This document shows, piece by piece, positions 43,203 to 45,341 of a stretch of 45,341 nt of DNA. This DNA is from Bacteroidales bacterium (GTDB lineage: Bacteria > Bacteroidota > Bacteroidia > Bacteroidales > WCHB1-69), in assembly GCA_031286285.1 (NCBI GenBank), contig JAITUN010000083.1, forward strand, positions 1 through 45,341, written 5' to 3'. Every line of letters begins with the position of its first letter. Position 1 is the first letter of the stretch. The notes below the pieces were generated by a model, which did no database searches, was not told where the DNA came from, and saw nothing but the letters and a program-made list of their open reading frames with translations. The position numbers and the translations under genes are program-made.

Positions 43203-43247
43203 CCAAAAATCGCTAACAACCTAAAAAGATAAGTCATTAGCGATTTG
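43203..43247 (-). terminator. Terminator after tRNA-Cys
   Basis: On the minus strand AAATCGCTAA and TTAGCGATTT form a 10-bp perfect stem around a loop of about 20 nt, followed by TTTGGG. It starts 6 nt beyond the tRNA 3' end. Confidence 0.7.
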
Positions 43248-43252
43248 TATTG

Positions 43253-43323
43253 AGGTCTCTTCCGGATTCGAACCGGAGTAAACGGTTTTGCAGACCGGCG
43301 CCTAACCACTCGGCTAAGAGACC
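43253..43323 (-). tRNA. tRNA-Cys (anticodon GCA)
   Basis: On the minus strand the acceptor is GGTCTCT/AGAGACC. The D arm is TTAGCCGAGTGGTTAGGC, the anticodon loop TCTGCAAA gives GCA, and the T arm is TCCGGTTCGAATCCGGA. CCA is not encoded. It is a single-gene unit with a TATTTTTG box at 43334-43341. Confidence 0.95.
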
Positions 43324-43333
43324 AATGAGGCTG

Positions 43334-43341
43334 CAAAAATA
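43334..43341 (-). promoter_or_regulatory. Candidate -7 box for tRNA-Cys
   Basis: Minus-strand TATTTTTGCAGCC fits the -7 element and lies 10 nt upstream of the mature tRNA 5' end. Confidence 0.5.
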
Positions 43342-43402
43342 TATTTTTTCTTAAACTAATTTTGTTATTAAAATTTAATTAAGAGTGGAAAGATTTTTTT
43401 TT

Positions 43403-43410
43403 TATTTTTG
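43403..43410 (+). promoter_or_regulatory. Candidate -7 box for the cyclophilin gene
   Basis: TATTTTTG followed by TTGCC; about 55 nt before the ATG at 43466. Confidence 0.5.
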
Positions 43411-43465
43411 TTGCCTCAATACATTACCAGTTTATCATTTATAAATAATTAAACCTTAAATCATT

Positions 43466-44104
43466 ATGAAAAACACCATCCTCTTAGTATTATTATCTTT
43501 AATGCTTTCTGTAAGTTGCACAGCGCAAATTAAAAAACAGGATGCAAAACAAACAAATGTATCAACTACTATGGAAGAACCCAAAAAAGAAGTAGTGAAA
43601 GAGGTAGTTATTGAAACTACTTTGGGTACCATTACACTAGTTCTCTTCAATGAGACGCCTCAACATCGGGACAATTTTATCAAATTGGCCAATGAACATT
43701 TTTATGATGGCGTATTGTTTCACAGAGTAATTCAAAACTTTATGATTCAGACCGGCGATCCTGATTCAAAAACTGCTGCTAAAGGCCAGCGTTTGGGAAT
43801 GGGTGGTCCTGGCTACACCATCCCGGCAGAGATTTCACCCAATTTAACACACAAGCGCGGGTCAGTTGCTGCTGCTCGTATGGGTGACAATGTTAATCCT
43901 CAACGCGAATCATCCGGCTCACAGTTCTATATTGTAGATAATCCTAACGGAACTCCTCATTTAGATGGACAATACACTGTTTTCGGAAAAGTGATTAAGG
44001 GATTGGATGTAGTTGATATGATTGCTGCACAAAAGAAAGATCCTGCTGACCGACCATTGGAGGATATTAAAATTATTTCTATGAAAGTGGTTACAAAAGA
44101 GTAG
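43466..44104 (+). CDS. Cyclophilin-type peptidyl-prolyl isomerase, lipoprotein
   Basis: The enzyme isomerises Xaa-Pro bonds and helps folding of exported proteins. The 212-residue product has a lipoprotein signal MKNTILLVLLSLMLSVSC with the lipobox Cys at 18, then a Lys/Gln/Thr-rich linker (about 19-45) and the cyclophilin domain (about 47-210). Family motifs are FHRVIQNFMIQTGDP, ESSGSQFYIV, LDGQYTVFGKV and KGLDVVDMI. Phe and Arg of FHRVI and the Gln in IQTGDP are catalytic-site residues in cyclophilins and are intact. It is probably anchored in the envelope facing the periplasm. It is monocistronic and convergent with the ligase fusion gene; the two stop codons are 1 nt apart. Confidence 0.94.
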   Translation: MKNTILLVLLSLMLSVSCTAQIKKQDAKQTNVSTTMEEPKKEVVKEVVIETTLGTITLVLFNETPQHRDNFIKLANEHFYDGVLFHRVIQNFMIQTGDPDSKTAAKGQRLGMGGPGYTIPAEISPNLTHKRGSVAAARMGDNVNPQRESSGSQFYIVDNPNGTPHLDGQYTVFGKVIKGLDVVDMIAAQKKDPADRPLEDIKIISMKVVTKE

Positions 44105-44105
44105 A

Positions 44106-45341
44106 TTATTTCAACTTTTCTAATGCCATTTCTAAAGCAGATTGTACTTTTTGTTTTAATATCTGCACATTTTCTTCAGAATCGGGATAGATGGGCGATA
44201 AAAACTCAACAAAAATTTTTGTAAAAGGTTTAGGAAATCTATTGTTTTTAAAGGTGGCGCGCTCGGTTCCCGAAATGGCAACCGGCAGTATGGGAACATT
44301 CAACACCTGACTAATGATGGCAAACATATCTTTAAACTCTTTCATCTTTTTATCTTTAGAACGAGTTCCTTCCGGAAAAATGAGTACATTTTTGCCCTGC
44401 TGCAGCACCGCGCTCATCTGCACAATAGACTCGCGAAGGTTAGTGTTGATATTCATCAGGATAATATTGTTCCGTGAGGCTAAGAAACGGGTAATCGGGG
44501 AGTGGAAATGTTTGTCCTTTGCAAACATATAAGTGTTTTTTACTCTTTTCCAGGGGAGTCTTGAAATGACAAAAGCGCCATCCATTCCGCTCCGGTGGTT
44601 TGCCACAAAAATCAAAGGCTGATCCGGAATATTCTCTTTCCCTTTTCCTCTTAAATGAAAATAGGTATGCGCAATGAGTTTAATTAAATGTATGGTAATC
44701 CAATTTGCAAACCGATAGCGTGGCAGTTTCAGGGCAGGTTTTTCTGTTTGTAAAATCTCTTTCCACGATACTTCATTCTCATTGTACTCTGTATCTTGTT
44801 TTTCAATAAAAAGAGTAAGTTTTTCCAAACAACATAACTCATCCAACTGCGGCGCTTTTAATGGCACAGAAAAAGCGTTTTCAATAAAAGTAAGCAACGA
44901 CAGTTTACTCAACGAATCCATTGCCAAATCTATCTCAAAATGGTCATCAGAATGTGCATTGACATTCAACTCTTTATCAATAAACTGTTTCAGAATAATA
45001 AAGGTAGAAGAGAACTGTTCCAAATTTTCATCAGGTTTCTTCTCTTTTTTCTGAATAAATTCTTCTAATTTAAAACGTTGAACTTTTCCCATTCTGTTTT
45101 TTGGCAACTCTTCCGATACAATATGAAGTTGCAGAATGCGCTTGTAATTGATGGCGTTTTTGTTGTATGCTGCCACCTCATCTTTCAATAATTCTTCCAT
45201 ATCGCCATCAGAATGCAACCTAACGGCGCTCATTTCGGGATAAACTAACAGATGCAGTTGGTCAAGATGAAGAAAAACGGCAATCTCTTTCATAAAAGTG
45301 GTGTTTTTCATCAACTCCTCTTCCACTTCAATCGGATTGAT
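44106..45341 (-). CDS. AMP-ligase C-terminal part fused to ACP and PlsC acyltransferase (partial)
   Basis: The ORF track starts this at 45326 on a GTG, but the frame stays open to the window edge and reads INPIEVEEELM there, an adenylating-enzyme C-terminal motif; the true start is outside. Three parts are visible (numbering from the ORF-track start). First is the end of an acyl-CoA/acyl-ACP synthetase, with the catalytic Lys81 in LPKNRMGKVQR. Second is an acyl-carrier domain (about 105-175), with the phosphopantetheine Ser138 in AMDSLSKLSL. Third is a 1-acylglycerol-3-phosphate acyltransferase domain (about 205-405), with HRSGMD (244-249, HX4D motif) and FPEGTRSKD. The chain could activate a free fatty acid, load it on its own ACP and transfer it to lysophospholipid, like E. 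coli Aas but with reversed domain order. It is cytoplasmic or membrane-associated. Confidence 0.88.
   Translation of the reverse strand: MNPIEVEEELMKNTTFMKEIAVFLHLDQLHLLVYPEMSAVRLHSDGDMEELLKDEVAAYNKNAINYKRILQLHIVSEELPKNRMGKVQRFKLEEFIQKKEKKPDENLEQFSSTFIILKQFIDKELNVNAHSDDHFEIDLAMDSLSKLSLLTFIENAFSVPLKAPQLDELCCLEKLTLFIEKQDTEYNENEVSWKEILQTEKPALKLPRYRFANWITIHLIKLIAHTYFHLRGKGKENIPDQPLIFVANHRSGMDGAFVISRLPWKRVKNTYMFAKDKHFHSPITRFLASRNNIILMNINTNLRESIVQMSAVLQQGKNVLIFPEGTRSKDKKMKEFKDMFAIISQVLNVPILPVAISGTERATFKNNRFPKPFTKIFVEFLSPIYPDSEENVQILKQKVQSALEMALEKLK

Overview
The window looks like a chromosomal segment of a low-GC member of the Bacteroidota, probably Bacteroidales or a close relative. The evidence is: two secreted proteins ending in type A type-IX-secretion (T9SS) sorting domains, a SprB-repeat surface protein, a gingipain-class (C25) peptidase, almost no Shine-Dalgarno sequences, and a recurrent TAnnTTTG (mostly TATTTTTG) box upstream of genes, which is the known Bacteroidota sigma-factor -7 element. 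I cannot name a genus. No phage, transposon, CRISPR array or rRNA is visible.

Layout. 1-212: start of an exported protein running off the left edge. 494-806: tRNA cluster Thr(TGT)-Tyr(GTA)-Gly(TCC) with a terminator, then a palindromic dispersed-type repeat and ftsY (minus). 1.9-3.2 kb: a small helical-repeat protein and a Yip1-like membrane protein (plus). 3.2-7.6 kb: an orphan FtsX/MacB-type permease and an M13 lipoprotein peptidase (minus). 7.8-10.7 kb: DsbD-type thiol reductase (plus) convergent with YicC (minus). 10.9-15.1 kb: aspS followed by a Wzz-like/O-antigen-ligase-like pair, closed by a bidirectional terminator. 15.2-19.4 kb: C25 T9SS peptidase (minus). 19.6-22.3 kb: cysteine-desulfurase-like enzyme and purB meeting on a shared CTAG, plus tRNA-Arg. 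22.3-32.0 kb, all minus: groES-groEL, two large exported TPR proteins, lnt and an overlapping membrane-bound LytTR regulator. 32.2-36.6 kb, all plus: pta, a small beta-barrel protein, an Omp85-family protein and corA behind a long structured leader. 36.7-42.8 kb: 2037-residue SprB-repeat T9SS protein. 43.2-45.3 kb: tRNA-Cys, a lipoprotein cyclophilin, and the C-terminal part of an AMP-ligase/ACP/PlsC fusion leaving the right edge.

Much of the content serves the cell envelope: protein targeting (FtsY), lipoprotein acylation (Lnt), periplasmic redox and folding (DsbD, PPIase), outer-membrane insertion (Omp85), surface polysaccharide (Wzz/Wzy-like), and T9SS cargo. The rest is housekeeping (aspS, purB, groESL, pta, tRNAs).

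No clearly new multi-gene system was found. The best candidates for novelty are: the corA leader, with a small ORF and two mutually exclusive hairpins, one covering the start codon; perfect or near-perfect 7-bp tandem repeats in several intergenic spacers, including between groES and groEL; a dispersed-repeat-like sequence apparently absorbed in frame into lnt; and the ligase-ACP-acyltransferase fusion. Functions are inferred from sequence motifs by eye; no database search was run.
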